Positions 17,047 through 24,791 of a stretch of DNA of 54,640 nucleotides are shown piece after piece. The stretch comes from Bacteroides sp. SM23_62 (GTDB lineage Bacteria; Bacteroidota; Bacteroidia; Bacteroidales; SM23-62): contig LJUP01000002.1 in assembly GCA_001303955.1 (NCBI GenBank), positions 1-54,640 of the forward strand, read 5' to 3'. Under the pieces are notes generated by a model. That model was not told where the DNA came from. It saw nothing but the letters and a program-made list of their open reading frames with translations, and made no database searches. The position numbers and the translations under genes were made by a program. Position 1 is the stretch's first letter, and each line of letters opens with the position of its first letter.

Positions 17047-18120
17047 TTATTTTTTGCCCGTTAAAACGGCAACATATCTGTCGGGTTCTAATCCTTCCCT
17101 GCTGTTGAGTTCAAGCATTGCTGCAAGTCCCGCTGTAGAGGCCGGAAGTACATGCAATCCTTCCTTGCCTTTTAGTTGCCTGGTTATTCGAAGCATCTTT
17201 TGATCACTTATATCAAAGGCGCCGCCACCGGATTGCCGGATGGCATATAATGCTTCATCCCCGTCAAAACTATGCCAGTTAATCAGCGGTTCATTTACCC
17301 TTGTTTCCTTGATTTTTTCCGGGATAAGGTCTATACAGCTGTCCAGTTGTTTATTGAATGAATAAACGATGGCATTCTTATGGGAAGCGGAGGCTGCGAT
17401 CATTTTTGGGATCCTGGATGTTTTCCCCCGCTTGTGCAGACTCACAAATCCCCTGTAAATCCCGGCCAGTAATGTTCCGTTTGAGACTGGGACGGCTACC
17501 ATTTTCGGGGCATCCCTCAGCACATCATATATTTCGTAGGCTATCTCGGCGTATGAATTTATCTGAAGCGGTGTATTTGCTCCGCCCGGGTTGGCATCAT
17601 ACCAATCATTTTTTCGTGCCTGTTTAATGGAATATCTGACAGCATCCTCATAATTGCCCCCGTGTCTGAAGACAAACGCACCGTTTTTTTCCATTTCGCT
17701 AATCCGCTCGGTATGATAATTCTCCGGGATGTATATAATGCACGAGATTCCTGCAAGCTGGGAGGCAAAAGCAATGGCGGCTCCATAGTTACCGCATGTA
17801 GCCATGGTGATGGTGTCAAATCCCCTGCGCAGGGCATCATGACATTGGTAAAATGCGATACGGTCTTTCTGTGTGCCTGTTGGATTGTTTCCCTCAAATT
17901 TCAAAAATAATTGCCTGATGCCTTCCTCACGCTCAAGGTTCCTTGCCCTGGTAAAAGCAGTATCACCTACTTCAAGATTTATGATATCTTCAAATGATTC
18001 TACCCGGTCAACGAGGGAAAGGTTTTTATCTTTCACCTGCATACTGAGATTCTGGGTTTCTTTTGATACACCGGATGTTTCGGGAATCGCACCGTCTAGC
18101 AGGAGAACTTTGGAATCCAT
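17047..18120 (-). CDS. PLP-dependent fold-type II enzyme, threonine-synthase-like
   Basis: 357 residues. The PLP-binding lysine is K85 in NNPTGTQKDR, the motif of threonine synthases (PTGSFKDR). The phosphate-contact loop TCGNYGA follows at 108-114, and a later VSNGTLLAG forms the glycine-rich loop. Fold-type II enzymes carry out beta- or gamma-eliminations, replacements and deaminations on serine, threonine or homoserine derivatives. The operon context, with no homoserine kinase or dehydrogenase nearby, argues against ordinary threonine synthesis. More likely it makes or breaks a special amino acid for the DUF1611/epimerase pathway downstream. It starts 12 bases after the Usp stop and ends 9 bases before the DUF1611 gene. 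Confidence 0.85.
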   Translation of the reverse strand: MDSKVLLLDGAIPETSGVSKETQNLSMQVKDKNLSLVDRVESFEDIINLEVGDTAFTRARNLEREEGIRQLFLKFEGNNPTGTQKDRIAFYQCHDALRRGFDTITMATCGNYGAAIAFASQLAGISCIIYIPENYHTERISEMEKNGAFVFRHGGNYEDAVRYSIKQARKNDWYDANPGGANTPLQINSYAEIAYEIYDVLRDAPKMVAVPVSNGTLLAGIYRGFVSLHKRGKTSRIPKMIAASASHKNAIVYSFNKQLDSCIDLIPEKIKETRVNEPLINWHSFDGDEALYAIRQSGGGAFDISDQKMLRITRQLKGKEGLHVLPASTAGLAAMLELNSREGLEPDRYVAVLTGKK

Positions 18121-18132
18121 TCTGATTTTGAT

Positions 18133-19011
18133 TTATTGTTTAGCCAGATAGGCATCATAATAATTTGCTTCCTTTTGCCCTTCCGGTCTGATACTGAGTA
18201 CAGGAAATTCAGACTGATTAATGATCTCCTGGGCTGCCGAACCTACAAATCGATCAGTATAATGCGTTTCCTGCTGGGTCATAATCAATATCAAATCAAC
18301 CCTGGTGGATTTGGCGAAAGAGAGAATTTCCTGTGGAACAGGATGTTTGCTTTTCACCAGTTTCACCTTGCAGGTAACTCCTGCATTATTGAATATTTCC
18401 CTGATTTCATCCAGTCTTCGCCGGTATTGAGCCTCAAGGTTGCTTCCGTCTGATCTTAGAATAGTTAAAACACTTACATCTGAATGCAGGATACCCGCAA
18501 ATTCAATGGCTTTTGAAATCTTGGATTGTATGGCTTTAGACAGGTCAAGCGGCACTAAAATTTGCCTATTTTTAAAATTTCCACTGTTACTGACTGTGAT
18601 CACTGGAATTTTAGCCTGGGCAATCACTTGTTTTGTATTGGAACCGGTTAAATTATCTGTCAGATCCATGGAATCCGACCTGCCCATGATTATGAAATCA
18701 GCATTGATATCTGCTGCTTTTTCGGATATTTTTCTATGAACCTTACCTGCCGTTATGATGATTTCGAAAGGTATTTTCGGATCATTAATATTGGCATTTA
18801 CCTTTGCAGAGAGTCTCTGTCCAGCTTCTCTCCGGATCTGTTCCCTGATGTCCCTTGATATGAATTTGTCTGTGATATAGCCAGGCTCTTCAATGACATG
18901 CAAGCAGGTAATCATGCTGTTAATTTCCCTTGAAATATTACTGGCATATTGTAATGCAGCGTCTGACTGGGTACAGAAATTAACCGGCACTAATACTCTT
19001 TTACTGATCAT
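18133..19011 (-). CDS. Tandem-domain universal stress protein (UspA family)
   Basis: 292 residues made of two Usp folds. Each begins with a beta-strand of the VLVPVNF / ILVPLDL type (residues 5 and 150) and ends with a conserved segment: IIMGRSDSMD...TKQVIAQAKIPVITVS in the first half, LILIMTQQETH...AAQEIINQSEFPVLSI in the second. The canonical ATP-binding GxxGS pattern is only partly kept (MGRSD; FVGSAA). Such proteins accumulate under starvation, redox or osmotic stress and may bind nucleotides. The gene is first in the operon with the PLP, DUF1611, fusion and epimerase genes, 12 bases before the PLP enzyme, so the pathway is probably expressed under stress. Confidence 0.85.
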   Translation of the reverse strand: MISKRVLVPVNFCTQSDAALQYASNISREINSMITCLHVIEEPGYITDKFISRDIREQIRREAGQRLSAKVNANINDPKIPFEIIITAGKVHRKISEKAADINADFIIMGRSDSMDLTDNLTGSNTKQVIAQAKIPVITVSNSGNFKNRQILVPLDLSKAIQSKISKAIEFAGILHSDVSVLTILRSDGSNLEAQYRRRLDEIREIFNNAGVTCKVKLVKSKHPVPQEILSFAKSTRVDLILIMTQQETHYTDRFVGSAAQEIINQSEFPVLSIRPEGQKEANYYDAYLAKQ

Positions 19012-19396
19012 CTAGCCTTTCATTTTATTTATGACAGTAGTTTCAAATATGGTCACCTGTTGCTCCCATGTTAATCACAATCCACATCAGATATAATCCA
19101 GATCCGCCGATTTCAAGGTAATTCCCACTGCAAAGTGAATGGTTTTTCCTGATTGTGACTGTGAAACCATCACGGGTCACATTGCCTTTGATACTGATGT
19201 GACCAAATTCCGTGACCGGGTCGTAACTAAGTGACATTACATGATCATATTGTGGTGCCCTGAAAGGATATCACCTTGATAGTCTATGTCTGATCCAATG
19301 GTGTGGTAAAATGAGAGAGGCTGTCCGAATTTACCCGATAGCCTCTTCATCTGCGGAGGCACAAGGTATCATTTGATTAAAAATGCAGGAGGTGAA

Positions 19397-19654
19397 ATGA
19401 AGGAAAATAATATATATAGTGGTATTTTACTCAGTATCTGGTATTTGATAAAAAGAACATCGATAGCCATTGTTTCTGCTTTCCCGGCTGAGAAAGTCTA
19501 TTCAAGGAAAAACCGGAAATCAAAAATATATATACGGGATATAGAAACGCCAGACAATCCGGAGAAACATTACCACCGGCCAATGTCAAAACCTGCCGTT
19601 GAAAAACAAACCTTGCTAAAAGATTCAAAAAAGCAGAAAGGATATCGACCTTAA
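19397..19654 (+). CDS. Hypothetical small protein with hydrophobic N-terminus
   Basis: 85 residues from the ATG at 19397, chosen because AGGAGG sits at 19387-19392, a good ribosome-binding distance. A longer reading from 19373 starts at TTG without such support. Residues 8-30 are hydrophobic (GILLSIWYLI...AIVSAF) and could be a membrane anchor or amphipathic helix. The rest is strongly basic and hydrophilic, rich in Lys and Pro. No family is recognised. It lies just upstream of the histidine kinase on the same strand with a 100-base gap. It may be a real small gene or an accidental frame. Confidence 0.35.
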   Translation: MKENNIYSGILLSIWYLIKRTSIAIVSAFPAEKVYSRKNRKSKIYIRDIETPDNPEKHYHRPMSKPAVEKQTLLKDSKKQKGYRP

Positions 19655-19700
19655 ATGAATAGATTCAGGATATTTTCTTAATTTGCCCTTTCCGGGATCC

Positions 19701-19756
19701 TTTTACCAGGGGTAAAAATAAGGTATTCTATCCGACAAGTATCCTTATATATAAGG
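19701..19756. promoter_or_regulatory. Two inverted repeats upstream of the histidine kinase start
   Basis: TTTTACC (19701-19707) and GGTAAAA (19711-19717) form a perfect inverted repeat with a 3-base spacer. CCTTATATATAAGG (19743-19756) is a perfect 14-base palindrome that ends one base before the kinase ATG at 19758. Both look like binding sites for dimeric regulators, possibly the LuxR-type regulator encoded downstream. This is inference from symmetry and position only. Confidence 0.4.
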
Positions 19757-19757
19757 C

Positions 19758-20768
19758 ATGGTCACTCATAAAATGAGTACAACCGAATCCAATGATTTTC
19801 TCGGTTCCTTACTGAGCAACATTCCATTTGGGATCATTGCCTTGGATAAATCTGGCAATATTAAACTGGCCAATCACCTTGCAAAAGAATATCTTGACCT
19901 GAAGCCTACTTTGGATGATCTGATCAACCTTCATATTCTGACTTGCATTGAGCAGATACCAGTTCTGTCCGAGACTTTTGCAGAACGCTTTCAGCATATA
20001 AGAGAACCATTTGATCTTAAATCCATCACCATCAATGATAAATACCTGAATATCAATGTGCGGTTAATCCCGAATGGTTCCATTATATTCATTGATGATA
20101 TTACAAGGTTTAAAGAAATGGAAGCCAATGCTGTGCAGTCTATTATTGCGGGACAAGAAAATGAAAGAAAACGCATTGCAAGGGAAATACACGACGGGAT
20201 AGGACCGCTTCTTTCATTCACCAAGCTGGAACTGGATTCTTTTATCGATGATTTCACAGATCGTGAAAAAGGGTTCTCATCTGAGAAACTTGACAATATC
20301 AGACAAACGATCGATGCTATAACCAGTGACCTGCGTGATCTCTCACACCGTTTGATGCCAAGGCTCCTGGAAGAATTCGGATTGTTTTCAGCTTTTGGCA
20401 ACCTTGTGCACAGGATCAACAATAATACAAAGACGAATGTGGAATTGTACTGCAATTTTAATGCTGAGACCAGATTTGACAAGGAGATTGAACTGAATGT
20501 ATTCCGATGTGGGCAGGAATTGCTTAACAACGCCGTCAAGCATGCCAGGGCCAAAGATATTTTAATACAGTTAATTAAACATGAAAATAGTATTGTACTG
20601 ATGGTAGAGGATGATGGCATAGGATTCGAAATGGGAAAACAGGATCATGATAAATTCGGTATAGGACTTACAAATATTGATACAAGGGTGAGATCCCTGA
20701 ATGGAGAATTCCTTCTTGAATCAAAAAAGAACAGCGGTACTACGGCAAGTCTGGAAATTCCAACATAA
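19758..20768 (+). CDS. Cytosolic PAS sensor histidine kinase (HisKA_3 type)
   Basis: 336 residues with no membrane segment. Residues about 12-115 form a PAS-like sensor (NIPFGIIALDKSGNIKLAN). The phospho-acceptor helix follows with H145 in ERKRIAREIHDGIGP, the HisKA_3 motif of NarX/DegS-type kinases. The ATPase domain has CGQELLNNAVKHA (N-box), DDGIGF and GIGLTNIDTR. It should sense an intracellular signal, phosphorylate itself and pass the phosphate to the LuxR/NarL regulator whose gene starts 20 bases downstream. No cysteine cluster or haem motif is obvious in the PAS domain, so the ligand is unknown. The surrounding stress and hemerythrin genes suggest a redox or energy signal. Confidence 0.92.
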   Translation: MVTHKMSTTESNDFLGSLLSNIPFGIIALDKSGNIKLANHLAKEYLDLKPTLDDLINLHILTCIEQIPVLSETFAERFQHIREPFDLKSITINDKYLNINVRLIPNGSIIFIDDITRFKEMEANAVQSIIAGQENERKRIAREIHDGIGPLLSFTKLELDSFIDDFTDREKGFSSEKLDNIRQTIDAITSDLRDLSHRLMPRLLEEFGLFSAFGNLVHRINNNTKTNVELYCNFNAETRFDKEIELNVFRCGQELLNNAVKHARAKDILIQLIKHENSIVLMVEDDGIGFEMGKQDHDKFGIGLTNIDTRVRSLNGEFLLESKKNSGTTASLEIPT

Positions 20769-20788
20769 ATGGTGCAATTAATACATTA

Positions 20789-21454
20789 ATGGCAATGGAC
20801 AAAATCAGGGTGATGATTGCTGACGATCATAAAATATTCCGTGATGGTATTAAATCCATACTGGCGAAGGAGAAGGATATTGAAGTAGTTGAGGAAGCTG
20901 CCAGGGGGAGCGAGGTTATCGAAAAAGTCGGCAAATCGGCTATTGATGTTATCGTGCTGGACATAGATATGGGCGAACCCAATGGGATTGAGGTCGCCGA
21001 GATAATCAGCAGGGAATATCCTGATGTAAAAATATTGATTTTATCCATGATGGGATTACATGATTTCATAATCCAGGCGCTGGAAAAAGGGGCCATTGGT
21101 TTCATACTCAAAAATGCGGGTAAGGATGAATTGCTTACTGCCATCCGAAGCGTGGCAAAGGGTGACAGTTACTTTAGTAAAGAGGTTTCTGTCATCCTGA
21201 TAGAGCATTTAAACAAACCCAGGACAACAAGGAAGCGAATTGCTGATATTCCTCTCTCGGCCAGGGAATTGGAAGTGCTAAAACTCATCACACAGGAAAA
21301 CTCAAATCCGGAGATAGCTGAAAAGCTTTTCATCAGCATCCGGACTGTGGATACGCATCGAAGAAATCTCCTCGAAAAGCTGGGTGTGAAAAATACAGCC
21401 GGACTTGTTAAATACGCTATACAGAAAGGGCTTATCGACCAGGAGGATACCTGA
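20789..21454 (+). CDS. NarL/FixJ-type response regulator with LuxR HTH
   Basis: 221 residues. The receiver domain (about 5-125) has the acidic pair in IADDHKIFRDG, the phospho-acceptor D58 in IVLDIDMG and a lysine in FILKNAGKDE. The C-terminal LuxR-type helix-turn-helix (about 150-212) reads LSARELEVLKLITQE...IAEKLFISIRTVDTHRRNLLEKLGVKN. It is the natural partner of the kinase just upstream and would activate or repress promoters as a dimer. The start at 20789 or the second Met at 20795 are both possible. Its stop codon directly abuts the stop codon of the convergent Usp-like gene. Confidence 0.93.
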   Translation: MAMDKIRVMIADDHKIFRDGIKSILAKEKDIEVVEEAARGSEVIEKVGKSAIDVIVLDIDMGEPNGIEVAEIISREYPDVKILILSMMGLHDFIIQALEKGAIGFILKNAGKDELLTAIRSVAKGDSYFSKEVSVILIEHLNKPRTTRKRIADIPLSARELEVLKLITQENSNPEIAEKLFISIRTVDTHRRNLLEKLGVKNTAGLVKYAIQKGLIDQEDT

Positions 21455-22054
21455 TTATACTGCCCGCTGGATAATCATCTCTTCCCTGAACCTGTCATAT
21501 TGCTCAGGCAGATCAATTATTTTCGTTTCATGCAGCAACTTAATGAAGGATGATCTCTTTTGCTGATTGAACAATACACCGATCAGATCCGGGGATGGTT
21601 CGTCAAACTTTTTATCCCCGGGAAGCATAAAGAAGCTTACATTGCCTGTTAAAGAACCCGAAGCGAGTTCTTCATACAAACCTGTACCGGAGAAATACTT
21701 CTGCTGCAGAATGATCACAAGATCTGTGTGGTCTTTAATGGCAGCGAATATTGCCCCGTTCATATCATTGTTAATGAGCTGGATATGAATATTAACCTCA
21801 TCAAAAGTATTCCATTGATTGAACCTGCCATGGTAATATCCCTTCATTTCAAGCAGGTTACAATATATTTCATTTTTTTTATTGGTTATTGCGTTTTCAA
21901 GCCTGTCCTTATTTAACATAAGTTGCTGGGATAATTCCAGTGATGTGAGCGCAATTATATCCGTATTAGACCTTCGTGCCATCTCTACCGCGAACGCAAA
22001 GGCATTTCTATTATCGTCCTTTATCCTGTAAGGGAATAGAATGCTTGTTTTCAT
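21455..22054 (-). CDS. Universal-stress-protein-like protein, diverged
   Basis: 199 residues. The start MKTSILFPYRIKDDNRNAFAFAVEMARRSNTDIIAL is the first strand and helix of the Usp fold, and KDHTDLVIILQQKY occupies the place of the usual 'DLIVMG' strand. The ATP-binding GxxG motif is not visible, so this may be a non-nucleotide-binding member. The last 50 residues (after LPGDKKFDEPSPD) begin a second incomplete half. It is transcribed toward the response regulator, with the stop codons touching. Together with the tandem Usp at 18133-19011 it flanks the kinase/regulator pair, which suggests these are regulatory targets. Confidence 0.7.
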   Translation of the reverse strand: MKTSILFPYRIKDDNRNAFAFAVEMARRSNTDIIALTSLELSQQLMLNKDRLENAITNKKNEIYCNLLEMKGYYHGRFNQWNTFDEVNIHIQLINNDMNGAIFAAIKDHTDLVIILQQKYFSGTGLYEELASGSLTGNVSFFMLPGDKKFDEPSPDLIGVLFNQQKRSSFIKLLHETKIIDLPEQYDRFREEMIIQRAV

Positions 22055-22237
22055 GGATTTTCTTTATACTTGGGACAAAATATTCATGGATGGTCACTTG
22101 GAAGTGCCACCACCACACCTATTCCTAAATCGGCCAGCCCCTGCTTCAGTGACACTGCCACACGGGCTCATAATCATTAAATGGTAAATGATTTTTATCT
22201 AACTTGCTTACCGGTATAAACGCTAAAACTGAATATA

Positions 22238-23479
22238 ATGGCTGATTTTTCGAATACATCAGAAGGCAGGAAGGAATTGTTAAAGCATATGATTTTACAA
22301 CTCCACAAGGGTGAAGCCCCGGGTGAAGTCCGGAAAAGACTTGTGGAACTGTTAAAGAGTATACCCTATAATGAAGTTGTGCAGGTAGAGCAGGATTTGA
22401 TCAATGAAGGGTTGCCTGAAGAGGAAGTATTAAAGTTCTGTGACATTCACACACAGGTACTTGAAGGACATATTGACACTTCTGGTGCCAAAGAGATACC
22501 GGAAGGGCACCCTGTTGATACGTTTAAAAAAGAGAACAAAGAATTGATGAAACAGTTAATGACCTTGAACAGGTTTTATGAGAAGGTTAAAAAGCCGGAA
22601 GACATTGAATATGAAACATATCTTATTCAGTTAAAGGCATTTTTTAATAACCTTATGGATGTGGAGAAACATTATCTTAGGAAGGAAAACCTGCTTTTCC
22701 CGTATCTCGAGAAGTACAACATTACAGGGCCTCCCAAGGTAATGTGGGGGAAGCATGATGAAACGAGAGAATTGCTTAAATCGTCAATGGAGGCGCTTAA
22801 TATCAAAGGATCAGTGGAGCCTGAGGAATTGGATGCCCTGATCGAAATGGTATTGAAGCCGACATCTCAAGCCATTGCAGACATGATCATGAAAGAAGAA
22901 GAAATTCTTTTCCCGATGTGCATGGATAAATTGACGGATATCGAATGGTATGAAATAGCTCAGCAAAGTATTGAGATTGGTTTCTGTTTGTATGATCCTG
23001 AGACAGCATGGAAACCTGAAGGGATAGCGTCCATTCCTTTGTCAAATGCAAAGGATGGAATGGTACAATTACCAAGTGGTAAATTAGCTGTGAATGAATT
23101 GGTTAACATCCTGAATGCATTGCCTGTTGAAATTACATTCGTAGATGGCAATGATAAGGTGAAATATTTTTCGCAGGGAAAAGATCAAATCTTCAAGCGG
23201 AACAGGGCCATTCTTGGAAGGGATGTCCGGCTCTGTCATCCGCCCAAAAGCGTTCATGTGGTGGAACAGGTAGTAAGTGACTTTAAAACCGGGAAACAGA
23301 ATGAAGCAGCATTCTGGATAGAGATGAACGGCAGGTTCATTTACATCGTTTATTATGCCATCCGGGATGAAAACAACAAATATCTTGGCACCATGGAAGT
23401 GGTGCAGGATGTTACTAAAATCAGGAATATAAAGGGAGAACAGCGCTTGTTGAGCTACCTGGACAGGAATGAAAAATAA
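22238..23479 (+). CDS. DUF438 - hemerythrin - PAS domain protein
   Basis: 413 residues. Residues about 10-80 match DUF438 (GRKELLKHMILQLHKGEAPGEVRKR). About 95-235 form a hemerythrin-like four-helix bundle with candidate iron ligands in VEKHYLRKENLLFPYLE, WGKHDETRELL and MKEEEILFPMC. About 290-400 form a PAS domain (LPVEITFVDGNDKVKYFSQG...GTMEVVQDVTKI). The combination is common in anaerobes and suggests sensing or scavenging of O2 or NO by a di-iron centre coupled to a PAS switch. No output domain is fused. It overlaps the following gene by 11 bases, indicating translational coupling. An inverted repeat AATCATT/AATGATT at 22172-22193 lies in its upstream region. Confidence 0.9.
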   Translation: MADFSNTSEGRKELLKHMILQLHKGEAPGEVRKRLVELLKSIPYNEVVQVEQDLINEGLPEEEVLKFCDIHTQVLEGHIDTSGAKEIPEGHPVDTFKKENKELMKQLMTLNRFYEKVKKPEDIEYETYLIQLKAFFNNLMDVEKHYLRKENLLFPYLEKYNITGPPKVMWGKHDETRELLKSSMEALNIKGSVEPEELDALIEMVLKPTSQAIADMIMKEEEILFPMCMDKLTDIEWYEIAQQSIEIGFCLYDPETAWKPEGIASIPLSNAKDGMVQLPSGKLAVNELVNILNALPVEITFVDGNDKVKYFSQGKDQIFKRNRAILGRDVRLCHPPKSVHVVEQVVSDFKTGKQNEAAFWIEMNGRFIYIVYYAIRDENNKYLGTMEVVQDVTKIRNIKGEQRLLSYLDRNEK

Positions 23480-23999
23480 AAATATTTTGCTGATTACTCC
23501 AAAATCAAAAATTGGAGAATTATTGGAAGCTTATCCGGAACTGGAAGAAGTTTTGTTTTCATTGTCACCCTCATTTAAAAAGTTAAAAAATCCGGCCCTC
23601 AGGAAAACAATTGGAAAAGTTGCCACATTGCAACAGGTAGCAAGAGTAGGTAATCTCTCAATAGATTCACTGGTAAATGAACTTCGAAAAAGAGCGGGTC
23701 AGGAAACACTGGAATTAAATGAATTATACCAAACTGAATCAGTCACCAAACCAGATTGGGTTAAAAGTGAGAACATAAAGTTTGAATTTGATGCCATCCC
23801 GGTGATCAACGCCGGAGAGAATCCAATGGGTATAATATTTGAATATCTGGATAATCTCGGGAACAGCGAGATCCTCCTGTTTAAAACTCCCTTTTTCCCT
23901 GCTCCCATCCTGGAAAAAATTAAACGAAAAGGATTTGCGACATTCACACTATGCTTAAATGAAAATGAATTTGACAACTATATTCAAAAGGAACACTGA
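23469..23999 (+). CDS. DUF1858/DUF2249-type protein
   Basis: 176 residues. The N-terminal part (about 5-75) is a DUF1858-like module (LLEAYPELEEVLFSLSPSFKKLKNPALRKTIGKVATL...), a helical domain usually found next to hemerythrin or redox proteins. The C-terminal 80 residues (IPVINAGENPMGIIFEYLDNLGNSEILLFKTPFFPAPILEKIKRKGF) resemble DUF2249, a small ferredoxin-like fold also linked to anaerobic respiration and NO metabolism. The start overlaps the end of the DUF438-hemerythrin gene. The two products probably interact. Catalytic residues are not evident. Confidence 0.8.
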   Translation: MKNKNILLITPKSKIGELLEAYPELEEVLFSLSPSFKKLKNPALRKTIGKVATLQQVARVGNLSIDSLVNELRKRAGQETLELNELYQTESVTKPDWVKSENIKFEFDAIPVINAGENPMGIIFEYLDNLGNSEILLFKTPFFPAPILEKIKRKGFATFTLCLNENEFDNYIQKEH

Positions 24000-24037
24000 A
24001 TGATGCTTGACTATAATGATTTACATCAGGCAAGGAT

Positions 24038-24613
24038 TTATGCAGCCGTGTTATCGGCAATTATTTGCTCCATTTTGTGTCTTGCCCGTAATAACCTCAT
24101 CTTTACTGCGCTGGCCGACAGCTTGAACTCCCTCTGCAGGTCCTTTACTGAATAATCCCCGCGATATTTGAGGTCAAGCATTTTCCTGTCATTCTCGGGA
24201 AGCAGCATGAGGTACTCGTCTATTTTCACTTCCATCTGCTCACGGCTATGTCTTGCCTCAAATTCTTCATCATCGATATCATCTGAGATGATATGGTAAC
24301 CAGAGCCTGCAGTCAGGCAGCATTCATTCTTTGACTTGGCTGCCTTGCTTATGCAATGATTGGTGGTAATTGAATATAACCATGTGGAAAATTTAGATGA
24401 TCCTCTGAATGACCTGATATTGCTGAAGGCTTTCATTAAAACGTCCTGGGCAAGATCAAAGGCATCATCCGGATTCCTGCTGAAAGACAGACATTTATGG
24501 TATACTTTTGAATAATACCTGTCATACAATATCCCCAGACTGTTATTATCACCCTTCAAGTATTCAATGACAAGTTGTTCATCACTCAGGTTTATTTTTG
24601 GATCAGCCTTCAT
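24038..24613 (-). CDS. ECF-type RNA polymerase sigma factor
   Basis: 191 residues. Region 2 includes ILYDRYYSKVYHKCLSFSRNPDDAFDLAQDVLMKAFSNIRSFRGSSKFSTWLYSI, and region 4 includes LPENDRKMLDLKYRGDYSVKDLQREFKLSASAVKMRLLRARHKM. This is the two-domain layout of extracytoplasmic-function sigma factors. An insert between the domains contains an acidic run (DDIDDEEFEARH). No anti-sigma gene lies next to it; the neighbours are the convergent DUF1858 gene and the KefB-like gene upstream. It may be autonomous or controlled by expression. A role in the local stress block is likely but its promoter targets cannot be read. Confidence 0.92.
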   Translation of the reverse strand: MKADPKINLSDEQLVIEYLKGDNNSLGILYDRYYSKVYHKCLSFSRNPDDAFDLAQDVLMKAFSNIRSFRGSSKFSTWLYSITTNHCISKAAKSKNECCLTAGSGYHIISDDIDDEEFEARHSREQMEVKIDEYLMLLPENDRKMLDLKYRGDYSVKDLQREFKLSASAVKMRLLRARHKMEQIIADNTAA

Positions 24614-24791
24614 TTTACTTCATCTTAAGAGATAAACAGATAAATCTTTGTGTGAAGTAAATTTACAGGCCGATATAGCACTGTGTTAGAGTGATAAAAC
24701 GTATTTTTTGGAAACAGTAATTTAATTAAAAACAGTAATTCTGGTACTGCTCAGGGATAGGTAAATTGCGTAGCTTGTCCACAACTATCCT

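Larger units (their letters stand above)
19012..19757. other. Intergenic stretch between divergent Usp operon and histidine kinase gene
   Basis: About 750 bases with no confidently known gene. It contains the probable promoter region of the minus-strand Usp operon, a hairpin-forming pair AGAGGCT/AGCCTCT at 19316-19346 without a clear T-tract, one possible small gene (19397-19654) and two inverted repeats close to the kinase start. A minus-strand frame at 19043-19237 (64 residues) is open but resembles nothing I know. Confidence 0.5.

Noticed and set aside
19043-19237. 64-residue minus-strand frame downstream of a presumed Usp promoter
   Set aside because: No family, no ribosome-binding site and position inside a likely promoter region. 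Kept only as part of the intergenic description.
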